From NCBI RefSeq assembly GCF_964204645.1, contig NC_134033.1, positions 6,422,231 to 6,482,230 of the forward strand: a DNA stretch of 60,000 nt, written 5' to 3'. Below, piece after piece: positions 1-43,239 of the stretch; within the stretch, counting starts at the first letter, position 1; every line of letters starts with the position of its first letter. The DNA is from Tubulanus polymorphus (Eukaryota; Nemertea; Palaeonemertea; Tubulaniformes; Tubulanidae). The notes below the pieces were generated by a model that was given only the letters and a program-made list of their open reading frames with translations, was not told the DNA's origin and made no database searches. Made by a program: the position numbers and the translations under genes.

Positions 1-443
1 ACTGATTCAGGAGGAGTCTATTGTAATTGGAATAGTAGTTCAAGTGATGCAGACTTTCATTGAAATGTGTTCCTATAAAACTCGAGCTACCCAGGAATGA
101 CTGATCTGTTGGAAAGCTGTCTTGAAGGAATAGAACCCAATAGAACCCAAGAGCTGAAACGTTCTAAAATTAAATATCATTAGCATCAAAGAAACACGAT
201 TTTAGGACATAGAACCCAATGACTGATCTGTAGGAACCCTGTCTTGAAACAATAGTGGAATAGTGCCTCAAGCAAACTGCCAGATCGCTTTAGCTTTGTG
301 GCATACAAAAATCTACCACATGAAATTACTGATTTTGCAATCCTGGGAAAATGCATCTGAGCACCTGCATGAAATATTTCCAGTTTATTGCACCCGTACT
401 CCGCGTGCCTATGTATTGATTATGTGTTGTTTTGTCGTTGTAG
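1..443. other. Region upstream of TBL1XR1, no gene seen
   Basis: No coding exon is visible. The stretch contains short direct repeats (the words TAGAACCCAA and TGACTGATCTGT each occur more than once between about 98 and 260), which look like decayed repeat sequence. A pyrimidine-rich acceptor-like string ends with TAG at 441-443, just before the first coding exon of TBL1XR1, so the stretch is probably intron or promoter-proximal DNA of that gene. Confidence 0.4.
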
Positions 444-517
444 GTTTTATTGGTGACTGTTTGTTCAAGTGACACCAGTCCGGATGTTGGAATTTCCGGG
501 TAGCTGACAACAGAGTC
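444..517 (+). other. Probable 5'UTR part of TBL1XR1 exon
   Basis: A TTTGTCGTTGTAG acceptor-like string ends at 443 and the ATG of TBL1XR1 is at 518, so these 74 bases are probably untranslated sequence of the same exon. This is inference from the splice-site shape; an upstream non-coding first exon would lie outside or at the edge of the window. Confidence 0.35.
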
Positions 518-32326
<31,809 letters not shown>

Positions 32327-34730
32327 AAGGTGTCTACCTCAAATACTAACGTGTCGAGCCTGCCCCTATGTGCGCTCGCATCACCGTGGCGACAACTAAC
32401 AAACGTCAGTGGTCATAACGCCGACTGTTACTATGGTAACACACAGCCGCCGCGTTCGTGTGTGTGTGTGTGTGGATTTTTCATGTTTCGACCGAAAACA
32501 GGAAACAATGCTGCGACGCGCGGTCGTCGTCGAGCGGGCGACCGTTCGACTGCGAAGTAAAAAAAAAATCAGGGAATAACTTTGCGAATCGAAAACACAC
32601 ACGCGTCGAGCGAGTTCGCGCAACGATGTTGTATAATACACGGGATAGAGATAGGTGGCGCCACCTGATTGTGTACACAGAACGAGGTCGACGACCGAAT
32701 GGAAAGAATCGCTAGAGACAGAGAGAATCAAGGTCTCCGCAACGGACGGATCGTTTGAGCGGAATGCGTCTAACTTTATGAGTGGCGTGTGCTAGTGGGA
32801 GAGAACGACCCCGGTCGGTTATAAATAGATATTTTGTAAATTCTCGGATGTTATTTTCGAGGGTAATTATTATTGATGATGATGATGATTTGTACCGTGT
32901 GCGCTGATGTGTGCCGCCAATGTTGTGCGCATGCAGATGTGTGCTGCCCGGTGTTGTTTGCCCGTGCAGACGTGCTGTGCGCCGCACTGAGATGTGCCGT
33001 CGCCACCGTTGCTGTGCGCGTGTGCGCGAGGTTTTTATTTTGTAAGTATCATTGTGCTGTCTACCTATTCACTAAGATCCCAGCAGATAAAGGTAATAAA
33101 CAATTGAGGTCCATATTTTCTAAACTTAAATCTTGTTTCTTAATTTATTGTATGACTCGTCCTCATTGTTTAAACATCTTGTGAGCGATACTCGGATCCA
33201 GTTCCATTAGTTAAGGAGAAATTTTTCCGGCCCAGTCACTGATGTGACTTAAAAGCGATCTTAGATCATACCGAACTGCCTATAAGTTGTCGCACTGAAA
33301 TTGGCTCTAAGCAAAATGAGCTTAGGCCAGTACGAAGTTGTTAGTTAAACTGTTTTTTAGTTAACTTGGTTTTAGACTGTTCTTGGATCCACTTTTGACT
33401 TTGCAACTGGAGTTCATAGACCATCAGAAATATAGGGGGCCATTTTTCTAAATGTCTGTGGTATACGATCATTCATTTGTCTTTCCATGTTGTAAATTCA
33501 GGTGGTTATGTGTTAGATAAGTTTAGCCGCTGGTTGATGTTTTCATAAGATAAACTGGTAGATCTTAATACGTGGCTTTCAATCTGCAGCTATGAACTGG
33601 TGTCGCTTTATACGTTTACCATCAGTGGAAAGTTTTGAAAGCGTGCAGATAAAAAATTTTTTCCTCTAGATGAAAGTGGTTAATTTTTGGTCGAAAGTGC
33701 CTCGATTGAATTCCGGAAAACCTGCGAGGTATGGGTAATCATTAAATGGAAGTGTGCCAATATGTCGGATGTTGGTGATGCATTTTCAATCAGAAATATC
33801 TCGGGTGAATAAATTATAAGAAAGGTGATGAAGGTATAGAATGTCTTAGGCAGCAGATGGATATGTGTTTTATTAAAATGTTATCTGGTCCTCTGCCTTT
33901 TATTCTGTTAGAATGTTTTAAGTCTGATGTTTTTGAACTAGGGATTTTTGTCCTACGTCAATGGGCCAGATACAAATCGAGCCTAGTCAGGGCCAGTTAT
34001 ATCTGTGCGAAAACACAATACGCGATTCTAAAATTCTTGCGACTTGTTGCACAAGCTCTATACCAAACAACAACTCGATGCTTCGTTTTTGGTTCTATGT
34101 TCATCAAAAAGTATATTTGTCGTATCAGTTCATAAGTGTCTTGAACTAGGCTTAAGTCGTTAGTTGTTGACCATTGAACTAGATTGGTCTTAAATCTTTC
34201 ACTGCGACTTCTACTGGCCCCTGTTGTTGACTGTAGTGGTCAATTTATCGATGAATATTTGTGGAACTGGATCCAGTGTCGTCCGACTTACGCAGTGGAT
34301 GGAAAATGATTGAAATAAAGATGGCCACCATGTGCCCTTCCCAGTTTTACTTAAATGTGTAAAGTGTAAATTTTTTCGTAAGGAAATGCGTCCATTAAAT
34401 TTCGATGAAAAATTGGAAAATAAACAATATAACCAGAGATGGACATCTACAATCGTATTATTATTGATATGATAATTAAGATTATTATCGGTAATAATGA
34501 TGTTAATGATAAAAGATGAAATAGTTGCATTTTTTGAACGGTAGACTTTTCTATGAAGAACATCAAATCATGATCAGATTTTATAGTAAAATGGATTAAA
34601 AAAGAATAAAAAATCGAAGAAAATCTACAAGAAATAATCGTTTTCATGTTTTCTTTTTGTTTGTTGCGTGCGGTGAGGTTTGATTCTGCCAAGGAGAAGC
34701 CGATCCAGGTTTATTGATGGCAGGTAAACA
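32327..34730 (+). other. TBL1XR1 3' flank / probable long 3'UTR
   Basis: No coding exon was recognised. It includes a (GT)n run at about 32457-32475, a GATGATGATG run near 32875, and AATAAA hexamers at 33095 and 33808. Either hexamer could end the TBL1XR1 transcript. Short ORFs here (for example the Cys-rich one at 32873) look like chance. Confidence 0.4.
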
Positions 34731-34733
34731 TTA

Positions 34734-34885
34734 CAGTCAAACCCGATATACTGCCCATATCGGCAGTATAGAGAGTATGACAGTATATCAGGGGTGTTTT
34801 ACTAAGTATTTGTATTGAGATGTACGTTGAGAAAACCTGGCGTTATGCGGGGGGGGGGGGTGGCATATCGGAGTTAGACTTACTG
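34734..34885. mobile_element. 152-bp MITE with TA duplications
   Basis: CAGTCAAACCCGATAT at the left and CGGAGTTAGACTTACTG at the right are an imperfect inverted pair, each flanked by TA (34732-34733 and 34886-34887). A G run lies inside. TA flanks point to a Tc1/mariner-type MITE. Confidence 0.55.
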
Positions 34886-35134
34886 TATATACAAAATGTT
34901 GAAATTTTTCGATTAACATTAAAGCAAGCTCTGCACCTCTCAACCATATGTAGGACTTGATTCTACTGTTGCGTGAAAGATTTGGAATGCAGTATTAATG
35001 TATGTCAGTTTTAATGGAAATTAATAGAACTTTCTTTAAGGGTCTGTCTAAAGAACATACCTCTAACCGCCCTTTGGTTTTTTCATTTCGGGTGAAATAT
35101 CGAGTCCAGTCCGGGTTTTACCTGATATCAAAGA

Positions 35135-35715
35135 TTACTTTAAAGTGGGTTCGAGCGCCAAAATGTACAATTGGCAACTACAATATTTTAAGGTAGAAGG
35201 ACATATTTCTATTTTTAGATATCTAAAGTTTTCAGTGAATTGTTTTATCGCAAACAGCGCACGCTTTGCTTTATTAATTATATACTCATGATGTCTCCCA
35301 GTTTTACCGTTACTTTGCATGATATAGCCCAAATAGTTGTACTGGGTCACTACTATTTCTTTTCCATCGATATGGAATATATCATTTCTGCCGCCTCGCC
35401 TCTTGAAAATTACGATTTTGGTTTTCTGAAAAGTGGTAAAGACCGTTTTGTAGACCTTCAGCCGAGACTGCAATAAGCACCGTATCATCGGCGTTAAGTA
35501 ATACATACAGTTTTAGCCTACAATAACTAACTCCGTTGTAGCCAGCGTTTATAAGTTCATCTTGTAAATCATTTAAAAACATACTGTAAAGAAATGGCGA
35601 AAGGCTCTCTCCTTGCCTAACTCCACTATTACAGGTAAAGGGGTTACAGAGAAACCATTATGCTTTACTACTGACTTCACTAAAGAATACATACTTCTAA
35701 TAATCTCAAGTATTT
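35135..35715 (-). pseudogene. Non-LTR retrotransposon reverse transcriptase fragment
   Basis: Read on the minus strand across two frames, the fragment carries the RT block GVRQGESLSPFLY, then FLNDLQDEL, then ADDTVLIA (a variant of the catalytic ADD box), and a thumb region with KTKIVIF and YNYLGYIM. At least one frameshift lies near 35480. The upstream palm and the endonuclease are missing. The closest type by eye is a LINE of the CR1/jockey/RTE kind; the clade is not clear. Confidence 0.75.
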
Positions 35716-35830
35716 TCCGTGTGCGTTGAACGTTTTATCGTTTGCGGGCAAAACGTTTTACGAAAAACGTTGTGTGAAAACGTGTTTTCTGTTTCGGCGA
35801 AACAAATGTTTTGCCGTGTGCGTTGGGCTT
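35716..35830. repeat. Short insert with CGTGTGCGTTG ends inside the LINE remnant
   Basis: CCGTGTGCGTTG occurs at about 35719 and again at 35814, framing AACGTTTT/AAAACGTT-type inverted words. It sits between the RT fragment and the ORF1 remnant, so it may be a MITE or a deletion scar. Confidence 0.35.
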
Positions 35831-36582
35831 TAGCGAGTCCACATAATATGGATCAATGTCCTCTATCTGTGATTTAGATACTCTTTTAATTCCTCCTCGC
35901 AGATCTCGTTTAGTTTCTCCGGTATGCCAAAGAATACTAAATTCGTTCTCCTAGCTCTAGCTTCCTGATCAATAATTCGATCTTCCATTGCCTGCAGACG
36001 CGTATTTTCTTGTTTTTGGACAATTCTGTTCTGCTCAAATTCGCTTATTTTCACACTAAGTTCATGCCATAGCTCATCTTTTACTTCATTGATCCTGACA
36101 TCTATTTTTTCCTCGAGGTCCGATCTGCAATGATCAATCTCTTCTCTAAGTTCTTTGAATTTTGTATCCATTTTCTTTTCAAGACTCAATTTCATATTTC
36201 TTATCTCTATTAGGACATCTCTTAGTGATATATCTTCATCAGCTTCTACGTTATCCTCTTCATTATAATCAACATCACATTGGTCGTTCTCGTAACTAGC
36301 ATTCACAGTGGTCGCAGCTTTTTTCTGTGGCGGAGTACTAACTGAACTGTTTGATGACCCGTTCGAGCGTTCTCTTTTTTAGCTATCGGAGATTTCGTCG
36401 CTTCCATTAGTTTCAACTTGCTCACACTGGTTATTTGGCTGTTGTGACTGTTTTTTGGTTGTAGAATCTGCGAACAGGTATTTATCGCGGTTGGCTTTAC
36501 TGTTGGCTTTATTGTTACTATTGTTCCCTGATTTAGTTTTCGCTCTAGGTTTAGGTCCCATTTTGCACTGGTCAGTGGTCAA
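35831..36582 (-). pseudogene. LINE ORF1-like coiled-coil protein, one in-frame stop
   Basis: The frame starts with an ATG at 36582 (MTTDQCKMGPKPRAKTKSGN, basic and Asn/Gln-rich), has a TAG at 36379-36381, and continues in the same frame to 35863. The second half has heptad-like charged repeats (coiled coil, about residues 90-180 of the span) and ends with RRTNLVFFGIPE, the motif that begins the RNA-binding domain in LINE-1-type ORF1 proteins. The RNA-binding domain itself is cut off. Confidence 0.65.
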
Positions 36583-36860
36583 TCCACCTTCACACGAAGC
36601 GGATTGTTCATGCGGAACGACTGCGTTTCAACACTAAACTATATGCTGTGTCACGTATACCACACACAAATTTCAGGCCTGTCAATGCGATATATTCCCA
36701 CATTTATCACAACTTCCTACAGAATTCCAACTTTTAAAGATGTCGATCACATCCACTTCGATCACAGTTTCACAGTCAAATTACACAGTTTTCGTACCTT
36801 TTCTTAGCATTAAAATGATGTTATAATCCGCTTTAATGGAGAGACTGCATTCGCGTGACT

Positions 36861-37307
36861 TTATGCGGCGGCCATTTTATCTATGCTATATAGTATATAT
36901 AGTACTATTTCAATAAACTTAAACTTATAAAATTCGATATTACGTATGCGTTGGGCGTTTCGTTTCGATTGTTCATTTATATCCGTGATGAGCTCTTTCG
37001 TTTTTATGATATCTTTTCTAATGTCATTGTGTTCCAAACGGGTATTAACAATTGAGTTCTTGACTGCGGTCATTTCGGCTTCAACTTTCGTAACTCTTGC
37101 GGATAAATCGTTGATCGATTGGGAGATCGTTTCAATCATTGCATTTAGATCTGGGAGTATGTTAGTATGTTTATTTTCTCGTAGTATGTTTATTTGTAGT
37201 ATGTTTCTCGTTAGTATGTTTATTTTCTCGATTACGGTATTTAGCATCAGTTCTAATTTGCTTTCTAATTTGCTGCAATCGGGACACTGTTCACAGTCCA
37301 CTTTCAC
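36861..37307 (-). pseudogene. Second LINE ORF1-like fragment
   Basis: 149 codons on the minus strand begin MKVDCEQCPDCSKLESKLEL, a Cys-rich start followed by a long hydrophilic coiled-coil segment (TISQSINDLSARVTKVEAEM). The fragment looks like the ORF1 of a CR1-like LINE. It is followed at 36890-36935 by 'AATAAACTTAAACTT'-type tail sequence. A related remnant (minus, 37587-37787, WTNNMKFAKTIDYFLLV) lies upstream. Confidence 0.5.
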
Positions 37308-37586
37308 TATGCCCGGTCTCTACATTCAGGTACTCCAGGGTTCTATATTGTTCTGTTTCTGGACTCTTGTGAATTCTCAATCGGGGATCTCTATGCACGG
37401 TTACAGGCGTTTGGTCACCTTGGTCGTACCTAGGGGATTTTTACCCACGGGATTTTACCTACAACCGATGGAACACCTTCGATTCGTAAGATTGTCGGCG
37501 TCTCTTTTGGTGCTCGTAATGTTGTTACTTTTACGTTTTTCATCTAAATTTCATGATTCTTCAAGAGATCGAACGAATCCGTATCT

Positions 37587-37787
37587 TTACAGTGTATACC
37601 AAAGCTGAATGGTGTAATCTTTAGCTTTTCTAACACGGGCCTTGAAAGTTCTGTCTTGTAAGGCTTCTTCTAGAAACTCACTTTCGTTTTTCACGTTAAG
37701 TCCGTGTTTGCTTACCAGCAGAAAGTAATCAATCGTTTTCGCGAATTTCATGTTATTTGTCCATGATTTAGTATTGATTGGTTCCAT
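37587..37787 (-). pseudogene. LINE-associated ORF remnant
   Basis: 66 codons starting MEPINTKSWTNNMKFAKTID. It precedes the ORF1-like fragment in the same orientation, with broken frames in between (37310-37586). The product is not recognised; position and composition suggest the N-terminal part of the same LINE ORF1. Confidence 0.35.
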
Positions 37788-38229
37788 CTTTGAGGATGAT
37801 GCAAATATATTCCAATCATGAAGTTTAAAATAATATATGATTGAACGTAGTTGAGATTATTTTTCTCGTCCCGGTTGGTTGTGCGTCGGAGCTCTGCGAC
37901 AATACGTATTTACTGTTCGATGGTCATCACGGCTGGTATCAGATTGAAGAGTTCCTCCGTTGCTAAATCCGATTCGAAGATGCCGTTATCGTATTCGGGC
38001 ACAGTTTTTCAAGAGCTTTGACATTGGTTTTGACTACATCTATTTCCGAACTAAGTAATTGAATTTGATCGTTTCTGGAAGTTTGAAGATTGTCGATTGA
38101 TCTACCCTGATCGAAAAGCATGGAATGTAGTTAAGTTTTATGTTAGACCACTTAAGATTTTTTCCAATATATACTACACCGAATTTATTTTTTAGAATAT
38201 TCTTACATATCTTTATCCGTCGCACATGA

Positions 38230-39515
38230 CCTACGAAACATTTGGCCCTCTTCCAATATCCATAAATTAGCGACTGAAAAATATAAAAAGAAATCGGTTA
38301 TGACTGATTCAAGATTTAGATTTAGATGTTGTTGGCAAATTTGGCCAGTGCCTTATACAGCTCACCCACGAGCAAACCACTCATTCGATACTAAACAATG
38401 CTTGAACATAGCGAAGCGAGTTATTTCCGGAACCAGTTGCAATTTAAACGCATTCATTTGTCGTGGCTTGGGCCTTGTCCGATGTTTTTGGTCGGGCCAC
38501 GTAGCGAATGCTGCCAGGTTTTGCGGTGTTGTCGTGACTCGGCAGGTGGCAGTCAAACCCCTAGCAAGCGAAGCTGATCTACGTGTAGTAGTTTGATTCT
38601 TGCGAAACCATTCGCTGACAGAAAATACCCGTCTTTAGGTATTCAGGGAAAAGTTATGAAAAGGGCATTAAAAACCTAAATCAACCAAAAACTCCAAGTA
38701 CGCTTTTAACAGCTGACCACCCACTCCACTTTAAAGTGATCAGGAATTCACTCGCGACATTTTTTCATTGGAAATGAACTACACAAACACCAGACATTAG
38801 ACATTATCAGCACAGTTTCAAAAATTTAGCATCCACACTTCGTTCAATGCTTCACATGAGGACATTTTAAATTGAATATTGACTATTAGGGAAATAATGA
38901 TAATATGCATTCGATCGATAATTTACAATCGATAATTCACCAGTAGCGCCCAAAAGGTAATAGGTTGAATTTATAGTGTCTATGTCTATATACGCATGTT
39001 TATGTAATTTGCCCATCCATGTATGTATTTACACATGAATTGTAATTTTGTAATTTTTCTTCTGTGCTCTAAGCAAATGTCTGTTTGTTGAGCAAAATAA
39101 ACTAAACTAAACTTTATTCGTATCAGCAGTTGCAGATTATCTAGAAAAATTTCACAGTTCCTGGTATCGTCACTGGTTGAACCCTATTGTGCTGTCCTGT
39201 TATTGGATGCCTTTCATACTATGGAACGCGATAAATGAAAGGAATATGAGCGCTGCACCGACATAATGTTTTTGCGACGTAATCGTCCCGATATTAGAAT
39301 TTATATTTCTACAGCGACGTAATACTTTAATGTATTTGCAACGACGTAAGTTTTTGTGACGACGTAAGTTATTTCCGAAAATCACCACCAGGTGGCACTG
39401 CATATGTTCATTCAATCGAAAAATCCGGACTGTGTATGTGTATTTGGCGCGTCTGTATAAATGATGGAGATGGAAGATATTCCGGTTAGTCTCAGCCTTC
39501 ACACCTGGTTGACAG
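38230..39515. other. Gene-free spacer between the LINE remnants and the BEL LTR
   Basis: No recognisable gene. It contains a LINE-like tail near 39090-39115 (AAATAAACTAAACTAAACTT), a GACGTAAGT-type short repeat near 39340-39370, and a stretch at 38755-38880 with words shared with 52500-52660 (GAACTACA...CAAACAC, CATTTTAAATTGAA). Confidence 0.5.
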
Positions 39516-41064
39516 TGTTGTAACCGTTACAACAGTTTATCAAAGCCAGATGGCTACAGTCCGCGTGGACCTGGTTGCCACCGAGATCGCGTGTGAACTC
39601 GCGTATCATATTCGTTAACACGTGTATAATTTTTTGACGCCTTATAAAACGTTACCATTATGAAACCTAAACAATGTTAACCATTCAGCGTCATTTTACA
39701 AACGACAGCCGTAAATCGATGTGCAAAACGTCACAGGTCTATGTGTACACAAACAAGCTATCTGGCAAAATATTATTGACATACATGTAGAATGGCTTCC
39801 TGTGATTATATAATGACCTATATTTGAACGTCGAAATGTTATATTGCATTGAATATCATTAGAAGACGTATTGTAATAGTAAAGGATGTATGATTATATC
39901 AGAAGCGGCAGGCATAAATAGAAATGATAAGTAAATCGGATTATTCGGTTAAATGGCGGATGTATACACGATTTGGAAGTCTGATATAAAAGTCAGACCC
40001 TGACGTGGGCATGCCGGTGGAATGACGAAGCTATCTACGATGTGTGTAGGGCCGGCGTGAATTTCATCAGCGGCTACAAGCGGTCAATATGAAAATGTGT
40101 AAACATATAATTTCAATATTCAAACGTTTCAATATGTTCGATATTAGGAGTATGCAGGTTTCGTGAGATTAGCAATTTATAATAGCATAGCTGTCATATA
40201 CGGCTCCGCGTCTTCTGATGGCATGTGTATTAGGTGACAATTCAATTCAATTCTTTATTGATCCCTTTACATTGAAATTCCGGGATAAAATTCCCAAATT
40301 CAATAAATACAAATTTTAAAATAAATTAATACAACATACATGACACACGGGTAATTCATACAGAACAACATAAGCATGTTATTTTAAATGACAATGTCTA
40401 CTTCAACCCACCCAGACTCAAGACTCTAGGATATCGAGCGACAGCCAAACCCGTGGCCCGGGCCGGCTGGCTAGGCCACACGATATGTTCGAAGTCATGA
40501 TGAAGCAGACATCAGAAGAGCTCTTTCTTCAACCATGGAGGCTATGAAGTTGCAGACCAGCTTAGAGGCATAAGTAAATGAAGTCGGTCGCAAGTTCGCG
40601 ATCAATTATTGAGAATTTTCAATAAAAAAATTTAAACTACTACTAGAGTCGAAGACCTGTATCATCTACCCAATCGCCAAATCTCATCATTCCCCAAATT
40701 TCTTAAAACTTCGATTTCAAATTTGCAATTCCACATTAGCTTAGCCCAGAAATTCTAAATTTTTTTCGCAGGCGTCAAATAATTTTCTAAAATTAATTTT
40801 CTTGTTGTTTTTAACGAGTTTAAGACTGTGTCTGTTCTCTCGTTTGTTTATTTTGTGCTTTATACAGTAACATTTTGACAGTTCTGTAAAGTTTTGTAAC
40901 ATTCTCAACAGATTGTAATCTTAATTAGTTTCTAGCCGATTTTGTATAAAAGCCGTAGCAAATTCTCTGTAAAATCGGTTCATCTTTGTAAGCCTGATGG
41001 TGCACGTCTCTCTGCCAAAAAATCGCTCTCGTCTTTAATCTGAAGAAAGCCTTGCAGTTAGTCA
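39516..41064 (+). mobile_element. BEL/Pao 5' LTR, split by R1 copy 2
   Basis: It runs from TGTTGTAACCGTTACAACAG to TTAGTCA. Without the R1 insertion (39632-40804) it is about 375 bases and matches 49441-49794. The TATA box is TGTATAAAAG near 40944. The position of the poly(A) signal reads CCAAAAAATCGC here but CCAAATAAATCGC in the other LTR, so this copy has lost the AATAAA. Confidence 0.8.
39632..40804. mobile_element. R1 repeat, copy 2, inserted in the LTR
   Basis: Same ends as copy 1 (TTTTGACGCCTTATAAAACG to AATTTTCTTG). The uninterrupted LTR reads ATAATTTTTGTTTTTAACGA near 49538, while here R1 lies between ATAATTTTT and GTTTTTAACGA, which defines the insertion. It contains an extra 'AATTCAATTCTTTATTGATC' segment (about 40241) also seen in copy 3 but not in copy 1. 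Confidence 0.85.
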
Positions 41065-41405
41065 TTTCATGACCAAGGGACAGGACGACGACTTTGCCTC
41101 GCTTTGCTGCTTCAAGGGACAGGACGACGACTCTGCCTCGCTTTTGCTGCTTCAACCAGGGAACGCGGTGACTCTGGCCGACTCGCTAATTTTGCCTCTG
41201 CCTGGTGACCCGCCTGGCTTTGCTTCTACCTTGGCGACCCGCCTGGCTTCTGCTTCAGCCATGCCTTTGCTTTTCTTCTGTCCGAGAACATATGCAGTCA
41301 CTCCCCATCGACTGTCAGTGGAGTGAGCCCGAAACCCCGTGGTGTTGGACCGAGAACTCTCCCAAACATTAACTGGTCCCTCGAGCCGGATTGAGGACGA
41401 CGAAG
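41065..41405 (+). other. BEL/Pao untranslated leader
   Basis: TTTCATGACC directly after the LTR is in the position of the tRNA primer binding site. It is followed by two tandem copies of about 41 bases beginning GGGACAGGACGACGACT. It ends at the Gag start. The same leader follows the second LTR at 49795. Confidence 0.6.
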
Positions 41406-41969
41406 ATGACCGAAGAAAGCAGAAAACTGAAGACCACCAGAGGCTGCAGAAAAGCAACGTTTACCCGGATCTGCAACCAAGCAACCACGCTGATCGAAGT
41501 TCGAGGCAGCCGAACCCAGTTGGTGTCGCTGGTCCAGAAGTTAGCAGACGCCTTAGAAAATGTCGCGATAGCCAATGACACGTACGTCGACAGCCTCAAC
41601 GATGAAACTGAGACAGCCGCCGCAGAGAAATACGTCACCGAAATCGAAGAGACGCACACACAGATGGTCGCTAGCTTTAATACCTATCTGCAGTCAAGAG
41701 CTGACGACGCCTCATCCGTCATGTCAAAGGCCTCGTCAGCGGCGTCACGAGCAACCACCGTATGTGCGCAGAAGAAGGCCCTTGAAGTAAAACAACTGAG
41801 ACGTCGCCTCGAAATAGAACGTCAACAAGATGAACTCACTCGTCAAGCCAAGCTAGCCCAGGCTGAAGACGAAGCCGACGCCGCCGCGCTAGAAGCCAGC
41901 CTCCAGGACGCAGATGTCTTAAACGCTGATCGCATACATGACTTCGACGACGAAATGCAGCCTATGGCA

Positions 41970-42226
41970 CAGCCCGATAGAATTCCACTGCTGCCACAAC
42001 CCGACAGAATTCCACTGATGCCACAACTCGATAGAATTCCACTGATGTCACAGCCCGATAGAATTCCACTGATGTCACAGCCCGATAGAATTCCACTGAT
42101 GTCGCAGCCCGACAGAATTACGCTGATGTCACAGCCCGACAAAATCCTGCCTATGCCGCAGCCCGATAGAATCCTGCCTATGCCGCAGCCCGATAGAATC
42201 CTGCCTACGCCGCAGCCCGATAGATC
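41970..42226. repeat. 27-bp tandem repeat coding for a 9-residue motif (copy A)
   Basis: About 9.5 units of the form CAGCCCGATAGAATTCCACT plus ATGTCA-type ends encode QPDRIPLMS and variants. The last three units shift to QPDRILPMP. The same array lies at 43721-43977 in copy B. Confidence 0.9.
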
Positions 42227-42304
42227 TTTGCCGCCGAAGCAGTCCGTTATACCGCCGCCTGACTGGTCCATGTCGTATCAACCCGAATATCAGCCGAACC
42301 GCAA

Positions 42305-42408
42305 CCAACCAACCAACCAACCAACCAACCAACCAACCAACCAACCAACCAACCAACCAACCAACCAACCAACCAACCAACCAACCAACCAACCAACCAA
42401 CCAACCAA
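42305..42408. repeat. (CCAA)26 tetranucleotide tract
   Basis: 26 perfect CCAA units by counting. Copy B has 25 (44056-44155). All three forward frames read the same cyclic peptide Pro-Thr-Asn-Gln, and the reverse strand reads Trp-Leu-Val-Gly. Confidence 0.95.
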
Positions 42409-42429
42409 TTAAAGCAGAAGATCGAACCA

Positions 42430-43229
42430 TCTATTCTCAAAGTCCGTACCGAAGATACATTTGCACAAGTTTGACGGTGATCCAAGTGATTGGCCGAAAT
42501 GGTATGGTTTGTGTAAGGCACTGATTGACGACCAACCAGATCTTACAAACACAGAGAAAATCACGCACTCGCAGTCAGCCGTGACCGGTGTCGCACAGCA
42601 GACGATTGCCGGTATGATGTACAAAGGTTGACTATATCACCAAGCTTTGACATCACTCGAAGAAAGATTCGGCCGAGAAGAAGACGTCGTTAAAGCGTGC
42701 CTCAAGAAAGTTTTCCAAAGTACCCGCTGAAGAATTGTGATGCAGGACCGCTCGAAAGATTTCAAGCTAGCCTGCACTGTGCCGTGACGACCCTTGAGAA
42801 TCTCGGCTATGAGGGTGACCTAGCAAGCGTAGAGAATCATCGCCGAATCGTAATGAAACTACCCCTAGAACTCAACCGAGAATGGGGCAAGAAAGTATTT
42901 GAGATTGAACCACGCCGCCCAAACCTGTCCGAGTAGATGGCCGACACAGCAAGTTAAAATAACATTGAACTGTCCAGCCATGCGGACTGAAACACGAGAA
43001 ACTCGAGGCTTCGACCGACCACGACCGAATACTAGATCGATGTTCACGACCCAGAATCTGCAACGAAGACCACAAGCTCGCTGTATGTCGAACGTTTAAG
43101 CTGAAATCTGTCAACGAGAGATCAGCGTACATTGCAGAGTCAAAGAGTTGTTTCTGCTGTTTGGGAGAAGGTCATCGCGTGAGATCCTGTCCCGGCAAGA
43201 AAACGTGTAATCAGCCAAACTGCAAGGGG
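42430..43229 (+). pseudogene. BEL/Pao Gag DUF1759 part and zinc-knuckle start, copy A
   Basis: Pieces in different frames: [14 protein letters not shown] and SLEERFGREEDVVKA before 42700, then LKNCDAGPLERFQASLHCAV in 42697-42936, then the Cys-rich CFCCLGEGHRVRSCPGKK (about 43150-43205). Stops and frameshifts separate them. The copy ends at the AAGGGG junction. Confidence 0.7.
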
Positions 43230-43239
43230 TGATTTCCAA
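43230..43239. other. 10-base filler at the duplication junction
   Basis: TGATTTCCAA stands between the end of copy A and the start of copy B and is in neither copy. Untemplated or unrelated filler of this size is typical of end-joining repair. Confidence 0.8.

Larger units (their letters stand above)
41406..42524 (+). pseudogene. BEL/Pao Gag N-terminal part, copy A
   Basis: The ATG at 41406 starts a frame encoding a coiled-coil-rich Gag N-terminus (for example [20 protein letters not shown] and [20 protein letters not shown]), then a 9-residue tandem repeat (PQPDRIPLM type), then a QPTN run coded by 26 CCAA units. The frame then leaves the coding sense: the DUF1759-type Gag block ([14 protein letters not shown], near 42467) lies in another frame. 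A stop (TGA, about 42627) interrupts that block too. The copy is therefore non-functional. Confidence 0.8.
41489..43229. repeat. 1.75-kb tandem duplication, copy A
   Basis: It is nearly identical to 43240-44976. It starts at GCTGATCGAAGTTCGAGG and ends at AACTGCAAGGGG, just inside the zinc-knuckle region of Gag. A difference of one CCAA unit changes the offset from 1751 to 1747. Confidence 0.95.

Noticed and set aside
32873-33184. Cys-rich ORF of 103 codons after TBL1XR1
   Set aside because: It lies in the probable 3'UTR, with TGTGC-type simple repeats giving the Cys residues; there is no start context and no family match.
37158-37230. TTAGTATGTTTATTTTCTCG short tandem repeats as a separate element
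   Set aside because: They lie inside the LINE ORF1-like coiled coil and probably reflect local expansion within that remnant.
42129-42521. Reverse-strand ORF of Trp-Leu-Val-Gly repeats (also in copy B)
   Set aside because: It is the reverse reading of the CCAA tract, which has no stop in any frame; it is not a gene.
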